Positions 15,927-24,589 of a DNA stretch of 64,000 nucleotides are shown here, piece by piece. Source of the stretch: Longimicrobiaceae bacterium (GTDB lineage: Bacteria > Gemmatimonadota > Gemmatimonadetes > Longimicrobiales > Longimicrobiaceae); NCBI GenBank assembly GCA_036375715.1, contig DASVBS010000028.1, forward strand, positions 62,001 through 126,000, given 5' to 3'. Positions within the stretch are counted from its first letter, which is position 1, and the number at the start of each line of letters is the position of its first letter. The position numbers and the translations under genes were made by a program. Below the pieces are notes generated by a model. It had not been told where the DNA came from, ran no database searches, and worked only from the letters and a program-made list of their open reading frames with translations.

Positions 15927-17171
15927 TCAGGAATTCACCGGGAACGGCTCGCGCACACGACTACCCGGGATGAGACCGATCTCTTCGTCGGTCAGGTAGC
16001 AGCCCGGGTCCTCCGCCCAGGGGTCGCCGTGCACCTGGAGGGCACGCACGCGGAAGCTACCGCCGCAGATGTCCTGCCATTGACAGGCTCCACAGCGCCC
16101 ATGCAGCAACGGCGCCCGATTGCGCAGCCCGGCGAGGATGGGATCGGAGAGATCCTGCCAGATGGCGCTGAACGGCCGCTCACGGACGTTGCCGAGCGTG
16201 TGGCTCATCCAGAACTGGTCGGGGTGCACGTTCCCCAGCCAGTCGACGTCCGCGATCCCTACGCCCGAGCTGTACAGTCCGCCACCGTTCCACCGCATGA
16301 GGGTGAGCACCTCCTCGGCGCGGCGAGGGTCCTCTTCGCGCAGTTTGAGGTACAGGTAAACGTTGTCGGCGTGGTTGTCGACGGTGAAGATCTCGATGGG
16401 GAGGCCGCGCTCGGCGAAGTCTCGCGACCGCCGCAGAATCGTGTCCACCGCCGCACGCGCCAGCTCCGGCGGAAGCTCGTCTCGCGTGTTCCCCCGCCCG
16501 CTGTAGACGAGATGATAGAAGCAGGCCCGCTGGATGCCCTCCTGCTCGATGAAGTCGAAGATCGAATCCAGGTCCTGGCAGTTGCGTCGGGTGAGGGTCA
16601 TCCGCAACCCGACCCGCTGCCCCACCGCGCCGCAGTTGCGGAAGCCCGCCATCGCCTTCTCGAAGGCCCCCTTGTGCCCTCGGAACATGTCGTTGGTCTT
16701 GCCGATCCCGTCCAGCGAGATGCCGACGTAACTCACCCCGAGGTCGTTCAGACGTTTGGCGACGTCGGGGGTGATCAGCGTGCCGTTGGTGGAGAGGGTG
16801 ACCCGCAAGCCCCTGTTTCGGGCATGCTCGATGAGCTCGAAGATATCCGGACGCAGGAGGGGCTCGCCGCCGGACAGAAGGAGAGCGGGAATGCCGAAGG
16901 CGGCGAGGTCGTCCAGCAGGGCTTGCCCCTCTTCGGTCGAGAGCTCGCCCTCGTAGGGGCGGTTGGCGGAATCCGAGTAGCAATGCACGCAGTGCAGGTT
17001 GCAGCGGCGTCCCACGTTCCATACCACCACCGGACGGCGCTCTGCCGCGCTGCGCGGCGGCGTTGCGGTGACGATGTCGCGGGCGCGCACCCCCTCCGTC
17101 CGCTGAACTCCGTATCGCAGACCGTCGGAGGGGGTGTTGCGACCTGCGTAGAGGCGGGAGATGCTGATCAT
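15927..17171 (-). CDS. Radical SAM/SPASM protein of the NirJ/AhbC family
   Basis: A 414-residue radical SAM enzyme with cluster cysteines C57, C61 and C64 (RRCNLHCVHC), LSGGEPLLRPD, and STNGTLIT with SLDG. The C-terminal SPASM/twitch part reads RCGACQWQDICGG. The segments RPFSAIWQDLSDPILAGL and GDPWAEDPGCYL closely match NirJ (heme d1 synthesis) and AhbC (decarboxysiroheme to Fe-coproporphyrin). NirJ and AhbC are hard to separate by eye. Since the window's nitrite reductase is the copper type, alternative heme synthesis (AhbC) is my preferred reading. Its start overlaps the stop of the next radical SAM gene by four bases. Confidence 0.85.
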   Translation of the reverse strand: MISISRLYAGRNTPSDGLRYGVQRTEGVRARDIVTATPPRSAAERRPVVVWNVGRRCNLHCVHCYSDSANRPYEGELSTEEGQALLDDLAAFGIPALLLSGGEPLLRPDIFELIEHARNRGLRVTLSTNGTLITPDVAKRLNDLGVSYVGISLDGIGKTNDMFRGHKGAFEKAMAGFRNCGAVGQRVGLRMTLTRRNCQDLDSIFDFIEQEGIQRACFYHLVYSGRGNTRDELPPELARAAVDTILRRSRDFAERGLPIEIFTVDNHADNVYLYLKLREEDPRRAEEVLTLMRWNGGGLYSSGVGIADVDWLGNVHPDQFWMSHTLGNVRERPFSAIWQDLSDPILAGLRNRAPLLHGRCGACQWQDICGGSFRVRALQVHGDPWAEDPGCYLTDEEIGLIPGSRVREPFPVNS

Positions 17172-18373
17172 GTGTCCGTCGAGGGTTCGTTTCGCGTGGC
17201 CCAGCGGGCCGGGATGTGCACGCAGTAGGGGTCGGCGGCCAGTGGGTCTCCGGTGAGGGCGTAGGCGCGGGCGCGGGAGCCGCCACAGAGACTCCTGTAC
17301 TCACAGACGCCACACTTCCCTTTCAGGCGATCAGGGTCGCGTAAAGCCCGGAAGAGCGGGTGGTGGCGATAGACCTCCACCAGGTCGTCTTTCCGCACGT
17401 TGCCCGCGGAGAGCGGCAGGAAGCCGGATGGGAAGATGTCCCCCCGGTGGCTCACGAAGACGAAGCCGTTGCCGTCGTTCACCCCTCGGGCGCGGCCCAC
17501 GCCGTCCGCCAGGCTGAAGCCGATGCCGGCGGTGAGTGCGGAGGGGGCCTCAGCGCGGCTGCCTGCGCGGCGCTCGGCAACCTGCCGCTGCAGGATCACC
17601 CGGCGGTACTGGGGTGCGGCCGTGCTCTTGATGTCGAAGGGCACCACCCGCGAGAGATCGTACATCCGCTGGAAGACGGCCTCGAACTCCTCCGGCGAGG
17701 CCAGGTCCTGTGGCCGTGCTCGCCCCGTCGGCACCAGGAAGAATACCGACCACAGCGCGATCCCCAGGGTGGTCATCAGCTCCGCCATCCGCTCGAAGTC
17801 GTCGACGTTCTGGCGGGTGACGGTGGTGTTGATCTGGGTGGAGAGACCGAGACCGCGCGCGGCCTGGATCATCCTCAGAGTCCAGGCGAAGGAGCCGTCG
17901 ACCCCGCGAAAGCCGTCGTGAATCTCGGCCGTGGATCCGTCGAGGCTGACCGCCAGCCGGGTGAGACCGGCTTCCGCCAGATCGGCGATGACCTCCGGGG
18001 TCATCAGCGGGGTGCCGGACGGCGTCATCGCCATCCGGAGCCCGGCCGACGACCCATAGCGCACCAGCTCGACCATGTCCGGGCGCTTCAAGGGGTCTCC
18101 CCCGGTGAGCACGAAGAGAGGGCGGCCGAACGCCCGCACGCGATCGATCAGCGCCTTGGCCTCGTCGGTGGTGAGCTCCCGGGGGTCGCGCCACGGCCTT
18201 GCTTCCGCGCGGCAGTGCAGGCAGGCGAGGTCGCACGCCTGCGTCGTCTCCCAGATGACCAGGAAGGGCGACTTCTCGAAATCGACCTCTGCGAGTGACG
18301 GCCGGCGTCCGGCCACGCCTTCAGGCGAGGGCCGGACACCACCCGGGGGACGCGCCATCGAAGCAGGCTTCAT
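17168..18373 (-). CDS. Radical SAM/SPASM protein, AhbD-like
   Basis: A 401-residue radical SAM protein with C47, C51 and C54 (QACDLACLHC), LTGGDPLKRPD, TPSGTPLMT and a SPASM end (KCGVCEYRSLCGGSRARAYA). The order resembles heme synthase AhbD and a broad related SPASM family of unproven function. Four-base overlap with the NirJ/AhbC-like gene suggests joint action on a porphyrin. AGGAG four bases before ATG 18373 supports the start. Peptide-maturing SPASM enzymes are an alternative, but no precursor peptide is seen beside it. Confidence 0.8.
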   Translation of the reverse strand: MKPASMARPPGGVRPSPEGVAGRRPSLAEVDFEKSPFLVIWETTQACDLACLHCRAEARPWRDPRELTTDEAKALIDRVRAFGRPLFVLTGGDPLKRPDMVELVRYGSSAGLRMAMTPSGTPLMTPEVIADLAEAGLTRLAVSLDGSTAEIHDGFRGVDGSFAWTLRMIQAARGLGLSTQINTTVTRQNVDDFERMAELMTTLGIALWSVFFLVPTGRARPQDLASPEEFEAVFQRMYDLSRVVPFDIKSTAAPQYRRVILQRQVAERRAGSRAEAPSALTAGIGFSLADGVGRARGVNDGNGFVFVSHRGDIFPSGFLPLSAGNVRKDDLVEVYRHHPLFRALRDPDRLKGKCGVCEYRSLCGGSRARAYALTGDPLAADPYCVHIPARWATRNEPSTDT

Positions 18374-18489
18374 TCAGCTCCTGCAGTCATTGCCAACATC
18401 GGCCAGCTCAGCGGGCACCTCGGGCGGGCGCAGCTCCTCTGCGGCCAATCGAGGCCGCTGCCACCGAGGGGCTCGCGGGCAAGATACGC

Positions 18490-18529
18490 CGGGTTTAACC
18501 CGCCGCCGTCGGGGCGAACATGTCGCCCC
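18490..18529. promoter_or_regulatory. Two adjacent palindromes upstream of the radical SAM pair
   Basis: CGGGTTTAACCCG (18490-18502) is a perfect inverted repeat. Nine bases later GGGGCGA (18511-18517) and TCGCCCC (18523-18529) form a second hairpin. They lie between the FMN-protein stop and the radical SAM start, so they could be an operator, an attenuator or a terminator without a T-tract. Confidence 0.4.
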
Positions 18530-18602
18530 TGTGGGGAATTCCCCCAGGGTCGCGTAGGGAGTCGCCCCACCTGAGGGCTCCTTGCGAAGGCCATCGAGTT
18601 CC

Positions 18603-19094
18603 TCACCCACGAACCCTTCCAGAGATCTCGACGGGGCGCAGGCGGAAGACCGTGGCGCTTGCGGCCCGCAGCACGTCGTGCCTGGAAAACGGTCTAGAGC
18701 GAGCGACCAGGCGACCGATCGTGCCGAGGGCATGCAGCCTCTCGCGTACGGTTCGCACCCGCTCGGCGTCTGCGATCACGACTACGGAGCGCCAGCGGTT
18801 GCCGTCCGTCACGTCCGCTATCGTGAGGCAAACGCCCGGGGAGGCCTCGAGCGCACGTAACTTCCGCCCCGGACCGCTGGCGATGTAGAGGTCGGTCCCG
18901 TCATAGCCGAAGGAGACGGGAACCGCGTAGGGACGCCCCTCGTGGAGGGTACAGAGAACTCCCCAGCGCCCCTCCTGGAGAAGGTTCTCCACCTCCTCCT
19001 CACACATCGACCGCACTCCCACCTCAGGAGGAGTTCCGTCCGATAGGTTGGCCACGCTAGCGCGCGTGGCCTCGATGTCGATCCGACGGGTCAT
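18603..19094 (-). CDS. Pyridoxamine 5'-phosphate oxidase-like FMN-binding split-barrel protein
   Basis: A 163-residue protein with the PNPOx-like split barrel: WGVLCTLHEGRPYAVPVSFGYDG, then LYIASGPGRKLRALEASP and VCLTIAD. It is far shorter than true PdxH and lacks its C-terminal part, so pyridoxal synthesis is unlikely; F420-, FMN- or heme-binding relatives are closer. ATG 19094 overlaps the upstream CopD-like gene by four bases; longer starts fall inside that gene. Confidence 0.85.
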   Translation of the reverse strand: MTRRIDIEATRASVANLSDGTPPEVGVRSMCEEEVENLLQEGRWGVLCTLHEGRPYAVPVSFGYDGTDLYIASGPGRKLRALEASPGVCLTIADVTDGNRWRSVVVIADAERVRTVRERLHALGTIGRLVARSRPFSRHDVLRAASATVFRLRPVEISGRVRG

Positions 19095-19648
19095 CCGTGC
19101 AACAAGAGTCCGAGAAAGACGACGACGGAGCCGATGACCAGCACGGCGAAGTGAACGACGACGAACGCCCGGCCGCGCCGCAACGGCGGCTCCAGCCGGG
19201 CGATGGTGGGCAGGGCGGTGAGATAGATCACGGCGAGAATGCCCACCAGCGAGAGCTTCAGCAGAAAGATCCGAGGGTACGCTCCGGCGGCCCAGAGGTC
19301 GGGACTGAGCAGGCCACGCCAATGGGCCAGGAGCACCCCCGACGCGACAATGGCCGCGAGCGCGCCGCCAACCACCCGGCGCAGCCGCGCCTTCACCTGC
19401 CGCAGCAGCAAATACCACTGCGACCGTTCCATCCCCGCGCTGCGCACCGCCGGCCGGAGAACGAGCAGGAAGTACGCGACGGCGCCAAACCAGACCACCA
19501 CGCCCGCGAGGTGAACCCAGAGCGTAACTGTGCGAATCCAGGGAGATAAATCAGTCAAAGACGGCACGCGAGGTGCTATGTACGGCGCAGTGGCTCGAGC
19601 GAGTGAAACGGTCACGGTCGAACCTTCTCCGACCCGCCACACTGGCAT
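19091..19648 (-). CDS. CopD-like four-helix membrane protein
   Basis: A 185-residue integral membrane protein with about four helices starting near WVHLAGVVVWFGAVAYFLLVL. The first helix has the His-Leu-x-Gly arrangement of CopD/DUF2269-type proteins, where histidines may bind copper or heme. It is coupled to the FMN-protein gene. A perfect TGTGA-N6-TCACA palindrome lies 19 bases upstream of its start. Confidence 0.75.
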   Translation of the reverse strand: MPVWRVGEGSTVTVSLARATAPYIAPRVPSLTDLSPWIRTVTLWVHLAGVVVWFGAVAYFLLVLRPAVRSAGMERSQWYLLLRQVKARLRRVVGGALAAIVASGVLLAHWRGLLSPDLWAAGAYPRIFLLKLSLVGILAVIYLTALPTIARLEPPLRRGRAFVVVHFAVLVIGSVVVFLGLLLHG

Positions 19649-19666
19649 AGAGCCTCATCCGTCCGC

Positions 19667-19682
19667 TGTGACGGGCGTCACA
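19667..19682. promoter_or_regulatory. CRP/FNR-family palindrome TGTGA-N6-TCACA
   Basis: Perfect consensus arms in the divergent gap between the CopD-like (minus) and hemolysin III (plus) genes. A minus-strand TATGCT (19716-19711) lies upstream, putting the site within the early transcribed region, a repressor-like position for the CopD-like operon. Confidence 0.5.
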
Positions 19683-19768
19683 GATGGCGGGTGACGCAGG
19701 ACACGGAGGCAGCATAGGTTGCAGCGGCATGAACAGCGTCCGAGGGCGGCGCGACGCGGGAATGACGA

Positions 19769-20413
19769 ATGGATGACCGCAGGTTTCACCTCGAGGAGAC
19801 GGCGAGCGCGCTGACCCACGGGCTGGGTGCGCTCGCCAGTGTGGCGGGCGGAGGCGCCCTCATCACCTTAGCGGCGGCGCGCGGCGATGGCTGGCAGCTG
19901 CTGAGTGCCGTCGTCTTCAGCCTCACCCTTTTCATGCTGTACACATCGTCCACCCTCTACCATGCCGTAAGGCGGGAAATCGCCCGCGCGCGGCTACGGG
20001 TGGTCGACCACTGCGCGATCTTCCTGCTCATTGCCGGGACCTACACGCCCTTCACCCTGGTGACGCTGCGCGGCGCTTGGGGGTGGAGCCTCTTCGGCCT
20101 GGTGTGGGCCCTGGCTGTCGCCGGCGTCGTCTTCAAGCTCTTCTTCACCGGGCGGCTGAAGCGTCTCTCAACGGCGATCTACCTCGGGATGGGATGGCTG
20201 GTGATCGTGGCCGTGCGTCCCTTCGTCGAGGCGGTCCCGCTCGAGACCCTCCTCTGGTTGCTCGCCGGTGGCCTCGCCTATACGATGGGTACCGCGTTCT
20301 ATCACTGCAGGCGCATTCCCTTCTCGCACGCGGTGTGGCACCTGTTCGTCCTGGCGGGGAGCGCCTGCCATTTCATCGCCGTGGCGAGCCAGGTGGCGAC
20401 TGCCCTCACCTGA
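19769..20413 (+). CDS. Hemolysin III (PAQR/YqfA) family membrane protein
   Basis: A 214-residue, seven-helix protein. It shows the family marks ETASALTHGLGALASV, TSSTLYHAV, DHCAIFLLIAGTYTPF and SHAVWHLFVLAGSACHFIAV; the conserved Ser, Asp and His residues form a metal site in PAQR proteins. Despite the name, the bacterial role is unclear and probably concerns membrane lipid or stress. Start ATG 19769 gives the normal family length. Confidence 0.92.
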   Translation: MDDRRFHLEETASALTHGLGALASVAGGGALITLAAARGDGWQLLSAVVFSLTLFMLYTSSTLYHAVRREIARARLRVVDHCAIFLLIAGTYTPFTLVTLRGAWGWSLFGLVWALAVAGVVFKLFFTGRLKRLSTAIYLGMGWLVIVAVRPFVEAVPLETLLWLLAGGLAYTMGTAFYHCRRIPFSHAVWHLFVLAGSACHFIAVASQVATALT

Positions 20414-20440
20414 GGCCGGCCCTCGATTCCCGAGAAAACC

Positions 20441-21475
20441 ATGACCCAGGTACTTCCTCCGCTGCGGGGAGGACGTCCCCGCCTGCCTTCGCACTCCTTG
20501 GTCGCCGTCGGCATCGCGCTGCCGCTGGCACTGCTCCTCACACCCCAGGCCGGCGCCCAGGACATCGGCCGCTGGGAGACGCTGGCTGAGAGCGACCAGC
20601 CGCAGCACCGGCACGAGGCCGGGTACGTGCGTATCGGCGACAGGTTCTATCTCGTCGGCGGCCGCGGCATGCGCGCTACGCAGGCTTTCGATCCGGCGAC
20701 CGGTCACTGGACCGACGGCGCGGAGCCGCCCCTGGAGATGCATCACTTCCAGGCGGTGGAGCACGACGGCAAGCTCTATGTCGCGGGGGCGATGACCGGG
20801 AACTATCCCACGGAGCCGCCCATCCCACACGTCTACATCTACGATCCCGCCTCCGACAGCTGGACCCGGGGGCCTGAGATCCCGGAGGATCGGCGCCGGG
20901 GCGGCGCCGGGGCCATCGCCCACGAGGGGAAGATCTACGTAGTCGCCGGGATCACCAACGGCCACAGCGACGGCCACGTGGCCTGGTTCGATGCCTTCGA
21001 TCCGGCCACGGGAGAGTGGACGCGCCTCCCGGATGCGCCTCGACCGCGCGACCATTTTCAGGTCGCCATCCTCGACAACAAGCTGTATGCGGTCGGCGGC
21101 AGACGCAGCTCGGCGGCCACGGGGCAGACCTTCGAGCTCACGGTTCCGGAGGTGGACGTCTACGACTTCGAAACCGGAGAGTGGAGCACCCTTCCAACCG
21201 AGTCCAACCTGCCCACTCCCCGCGCCGGAGCGACTACGGTGGTGCTGAACGGGGAGATCCTGGTAATCGGAGGTGAGAGCGCGGCGCAGCAGGCGGCGCA
21301 CGCGGAGGTGGAGGCGCTCGACCCCGCGACCGGTCGCTGGCGCAAGCTGGCCCCCCTGAACACCGGGCGCCATGCTACCCAGGCGGTGGTTTACGACGGC
21401 AAGCTGTACATCGCGGCCGGGTCCCGCACGCGCGGCGCCACGGAGATCAACTCCCAGGAAGTATTCACTCCCTGA
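20441..21475 (+). CDS. Secreted kelch-repeat beta-propeller protein
   Basis: A 344-residue exported protein with a signal peptide ending near QAGAQ. At least five kelch units follow (pattern FDPATGHWTDGAEPP; YDPASDSWTRGPEIP; FDPATGEWTRLPDAP; YDFETGEWSTLP; LDPATGRWRKLAPL), each with a Gly-Gly pair and the Tyr/Trp spacing of a six-bladed propeller. No catalytic motif is recognised. It precedes the glycosidase-like lipoprotein by 23 bases and may form an operon with it, suggesting a sugar-binding or epimerase-like role. Confidence 0.85.
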   Translation: MTQVLPPLRGGRPRLPSHSLVAVGIALPLALLLTPQAGAQDIGRWETLAESDQPQHRHEAGYVRIGDRFYLVGGRGMRATQAFDPATGHWTDGAEPPLEMHHFQAVEHDGKLYVAGAMTGNYPTEPPIPHVYIYDPASDSWTRGPEIPEDRRRGGAGAIAHEGKIYVVAGITNGHSDGHVAWFDAFDPATGEWTRLPDAPRPRDHFQVAILDNKLYAVGGRRSSAATGQTFELTVPEVDVYDFETGEWSTLPTESNLPTPRAGATTVVLNGEILVIGGESAAQQAAHAEVEALDPATGRWRKLAPLNTGRHATQAVVYDGKLYIAAGSRTRGATEINSQEVFTP

Positions 21476-21498
21476 CCCCCGGTACAACCTCGCTCCAC

Positions 21499-23349
21499 AT
21501 GCTCGCACGCCTCCCGCGCGGGCCCGTGCTCGCGGCTCTCCTGGCCGCCTGCACGAATCCGCAGTCCAGTGAGCGCTCCGGTCCGCTCGCCATCGACGAG
21601 CCGGTTCGCGGTTGGACCATCCTTTCCGACAGCGATACCGACGCCCTGACGGTGATCGCCGCCGCGGCGGACTACGACATCAACCATCTCCAGCTCTCAC
21701 ACGAGATCGTCCACAACCTCAACGAATTGCGCGACGAGGAGAAGCGGGCCCTCACGAACCGGCTCACCCGGGCGGCGCACGAGGCGGGCATCGAGGAGGT
21801 GGTGCTCTGGGACCACGCCCTCTACGACCTCGACTACTATCCCGAGCGATTCCGAACCGGGCCGCAGGGAACGATCGACCTCGACAACCCGCAGTTCTGG
21901 GAATGGCTCAAGGCGGACTACCGATCGATGCTCGACCTGGCCCCCGACATCGACGGCATCGTGCTCACCTTCATCGAAACGGGGGCCCGGGTGGAGCGCC
22001 AGTACTCGCGTCGGCTTCAATCACCCGAGGAGAAGCTGGCGGCGGTGGTGAACGCCGTGGCGGACGTGGTGATCGGTGAGCGGGGTCTGAACCTCTACGC
22101 CCGCACCTTCGCCTACACGCACGAGGAGTACGAGAACATCACCCGCGCCATCGAGCGGTTCGAGCGTCCGGAGATCCGTTTGATGATGAAGGAGGCGCCA
22201 CACGACTTCTTTCTGACCCACCCGAACGACTTCTACGCCGGGTCGATCCCTCGGCCCACGCTGATGGAGTTCGATGCGGCGGGCGAGTTCAACGGCCAGG
22301 GAATCATCGCCAATACCTGGCCTGAGTACATCCTGCGACGGTGGCGGGACTTCGCCTCGCGGCCGCACATCATCGGCTACACCGCCCGAACCGACCGATA
22401 CGGCGACACCCGCCTGATTGGCCGACCCTCTGAGGTGAACCTATGGGCGCTCAAGCGAGGGATGGAGGATCCCGAGGTCACCGCAGACCAGGTGATGCGC
22501 GAGTTCATCTCCCGCCGCTACGGGGAGGCGGCGGTCCCGCACCTCTCGGCCGCCTTCGGCAATGCATTCGACATCGTCACCTCGGCGCTCTACACGCTCG
22601 GAACCAACACCGCCAACCACTCGGCGCTGGACTACGACCCCTACGCCTCCGGCTACGCGCGCCACGTCAGCGGCAAATGGATCGATCCTCCCATCGCCAG
22701 GGTCGGCCACGGTGTTGACCGCGAGTTGCATTACTGGCGCGATGTGATCGACCACCTGGCGCCGCCCTGGGCAAAGGCCCCTGGCGGGGCGCAGTGGGAC
22801 GAGGTGCCGTGGGTGCTCGAGCAGGGATGGATCACCCCGGGCGAGCGGATGGACGAGGAGTATCTCGGCTACATCCTCACCGAGAAGCGGCACGGTATTG
22901 CGCTGGCGGAGGAGTCGCTGGCCCACGTGGGTTCGGCGCAGCCCGTGCTGGATCCGCAGGACTACGAAGACCTCCGGCATTACTTCGCCCGCACCCTGCT
23001 GACCGCCCGGCTCCATCTGGCGGTAGCCAAGGCCTACTTCGGGTTTCGCGTCTGGTCGAGAGGCGGGAGCCATGCGACTCCCGAAGTCGAGCGCATCGTG
23101 TCGGACGGTCTGCGGGAGATCGACGAAGTTGGCAGCGCGATCGAGAGCTACCCCATCAAGCCGCAATCCGGGCAGTGGACGTGGAACGAGGATGCATCCA
23201 CGGCCCGCCGCTACGCGGAATGGATCACCACCGGCTGGCCGGAAGAAACCCGCAACTTCGAGAATCCCAACGGAGGGGTGCGGTTCACCCCTCGCTGGGT
23301 GGACTCCGCCGGCTCTCCCTTGAGGGACGGGTTCTCGGGCCGGGATTGA
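21499..23349 (+). CDS. Lipoprotein, possible TIM-barrel glycoside hydrolase of uncertain family
   Basis: A 616-residue protein with a short lipoprotein signal (lipobox ALLAAC). The body alternates strands and helices as in a (beta/alpha)8 barrel: DYDINHLQLSHEIVHN, EEVVLWDHALYDLDYYP, IDGIVLTFIETGARVE, LNLYARTFAYTHEEYE, IRLMMKEAPHDFF. The layout recalls GH67/GH20-like alpha-glucuronidase or hexosaminidase barrels, with carboxylates at strand ends. I cannot place the family firmly. It follows a kelch gene and ends just before a converging methyltransferase gene. Confidence 0.6.
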   Translation: MLARLPRGPVLAALLAACTNPQSSERSGPLAIDEPVRGWTILSDSDTDALTVIAAAADYDINHLQLSHEIVHNLNELRDEEKRALTNRLTRAAHEAGIEEVVLWDHALYDLDYYPERFRTGPQGTIDLDNPQFWEWLKADYRSMLDLAPDIDGIVLTFIETGARVERQYSRRLQSPEEKLAAVVNAVADVVIGERGLNLYARTFAYTHEEYENITRAIERFERPEIRLMMKEAPHDFFLTHPNDFYAGSIPRPTLMEFDAAGEFNGQGIIANTWPEYILRRWRDFASRPHIIGYTARTDRYGDTRLIGRPSEVNLWALKRGMEDPEVTADQVMREFISRRYGEAAVPHLSAAFGNAFDIVTSALYTLGTNTANHSALDYDPYASGYARHVSGKWIDPPIARVGHGVDRELHYWRDVIDHLAPPWAKAPGGAQWDEVPWVLEQGWITPGERMDEEYLGYILTEKRHGIALAEESLAHVGSAQPVLDPQDYEDLRHYFARTLLTARLHLAVAKAYFGFRVWSRGGSHATPEVERIVSDGLREIDEVGSAIESYPIKPQSGQWTWNEDASTARRYAEWITTGWPEETRNFENPNGGVRFTPRWVDSAGSPLRDGFSGRD

Positions 23350-23402
23350 ACGCCTTGGTGCGCAATCCGGGCGGCGTGCGCGATCTATGGTTCGATGGCT
23401 GG

Positions 23403-24527
23403 CTATGCCAGCCGCGCCACGTAGTAGTCGTTCATCACGTCGTGCGGCAGCTGCTGCACGGTGATCTCTCCGAAGCCCGCTTCCCTTAGCATTCGTAGCG
23501 CCTGTTCCCTCCCCCACATCGTTCCCAGACCGTCTCCACCCTGCGCGAGCGACACCGGCATGCAGTGCAAAAGCGAGACGGTGTAGAGGAACGGTCCGAG
23601 TGGGTGCGCGAGATTGTCTCGGACATCCGTGGCGGCGTGGATGTCCTGCATCAGATAGACGCCGTCGGGCCGCAGGGTGCGGGCGATCCCGCGCAGCAGA
23701 CGCGCGGGCTTCGCCTGGTCGTGTACCGCGTCGAAGGTGGTGACCAGGTCGTAGGCGTGGGGCTCGGCCGTCTCGTCGAAGTCAGTCAGATCACGGACCT
23801 CGAAGCGGATGTTGCGCAGCCCGCGCTCGCCCGCCTGTTCGCGCGCCCAGCCGATCGCCTCCGCGGAGAGGTCGTACCCGGTGAACCGGCTCGCCGGGTA
23901 GCGTGTCGCCATCTCCAGGAGTGCGCACCCGCGGCCGCAGCCGAGATCGAGCACTCGGATGCCGGCGGCGAGCCGCTCCCGGATGCCCGGCACGAGCGGA
24001 AGGATCAGCTCGTCCAGCACGTCCACCACGCTCTGCCCGCTGTCCTCGGCCATGATCTCGTGGAAGCGGGGGTAGGCGGAGTACGGCACCCCGCCGCCCT
24101 CGCGAAAGCAGCCGAGAATCTCGTCCTCGACACCCGCGAGGGCGGGAAGATACTGGGCGAAGACCGCCAGGTTCTCCGTGCCCCCCGGCGTCAGCAGAGG
24201 AACGTACTCGGGGGGTAAGGAGAACCGGCCGTCGTCGTGCAGTACTACCACCCCGCTGGTGGCCAGGCCGGCGAGCCACTCGCGCAGGTAGCGCTCGGAC
24301 ATACCTGCGAGCCGCGCCAGCTCCTCGCTGGTGACGGGACCGCTGCGCGCCAGGAGATCGAACAGGCCCGCGCGGTGACCGAGGGAAAGGAGCAGCAGGA
24401 GTGCTGATCCGTTCAGCGCCTGCAATACGCCTTCGGCGAAAGCTTCGGCGGTAACGGGGGTCGAGGGCGCGGAGCCGGGAGTTGCCGTTGCCTGGTCGTC
24501 GGGGATGGTTGCTGCCCTGCTGGACAT
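23403..24527 (-). CDS. SAM-dependent methyltransferase with N-terminal winged helix
   Basis: A 374-residue class I methyltransferase. An N-terminal winged-helix segment (LFDLLARSGPVTSEELARLAG, about 50-110) precedes the SAM motif VLDLGCGRGCALLEMA and the motif FDAVHDQAKPARLL. This matches Rv2258c-type small-molecule methyltransferases. AGGAGG precedes the ATG. Its promoter (TTGTTA, 16 bases, TATGTA) encloses a TetR-type palindrome, and a TetR gene is divergent, so induction by a TetR ligand is likely. Substrate unknown. Confidence 0.88.
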   Translation of the reverse strand: MSSRAATIPDDQATATPGSAPSTPVTAEAFAEGVLQALNGSALLLLLSLGHRAGLFDLLARSGPVTSEELARLAGMSERYLREWLAGLATSGVVVLHDDGRFSLPPEYVPLLTPGGTENLAVFAQYLPALAGVEDEILGCFREGGGVPYSAYPRFHEIMAEDSGQSVVDVLDELILPLVPGIRERLAAGIRVLDLGCGRGCALLEMATRYPASRFTGYDLSAEAIGWAREQAGERGLRNIRFEVRDLTDFDETAEPHAYDLVTTFDAVHDQAKPARLLRGIARTLRPDGVYLMQDIHAATDVRDNLAHPLGPFLYTVSLLHCMPVSLAQGGDGLGTMWGREQALRMLREAGFGEITVQQLPHDVMNDYYVARLA

Positions 24528-24561
24528 CGCGGTGCCTCCTGAAAGAGCGATCGAGCGCAGC

Positions 24562-24589
24562 TACATACCAACTGGTCGGTATGTAACAA
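24562..24589 (-). promoter_or_regulatory. Methyltransferase promoter with embedded TetR-type operator
   Basis: On the minus strand, -35 TTGTTA (24589-24584), a 16-base spacer and -10 TATGTA (24567-24562). The dyad with arms ACATACC and GGTATGT (24563-24584) fills the spacer and touches both boxes. Eighteen of 22 positions obey the symmetry. This is the standard geometry of TetR-family repression. Confidence 0.7.

Noticed and set aside
15927-17171. NirJ assignment with heme d1 synthesis serving nitrite reduction
   Set aside because: The nitrite reductase in this window is copper NirK and no other heme d1 genes are present, so AhbC-like function is preferred; not fully excluded.
14847-17228. 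Very long plus-strand open frame (about 790 codons) across thiM and the radical SAM genes
   Set aside because: It is the antisense shadow of clearly homologous minus-strand genes; high GC keeps the opposite frame open, and its translation has no domain sense.
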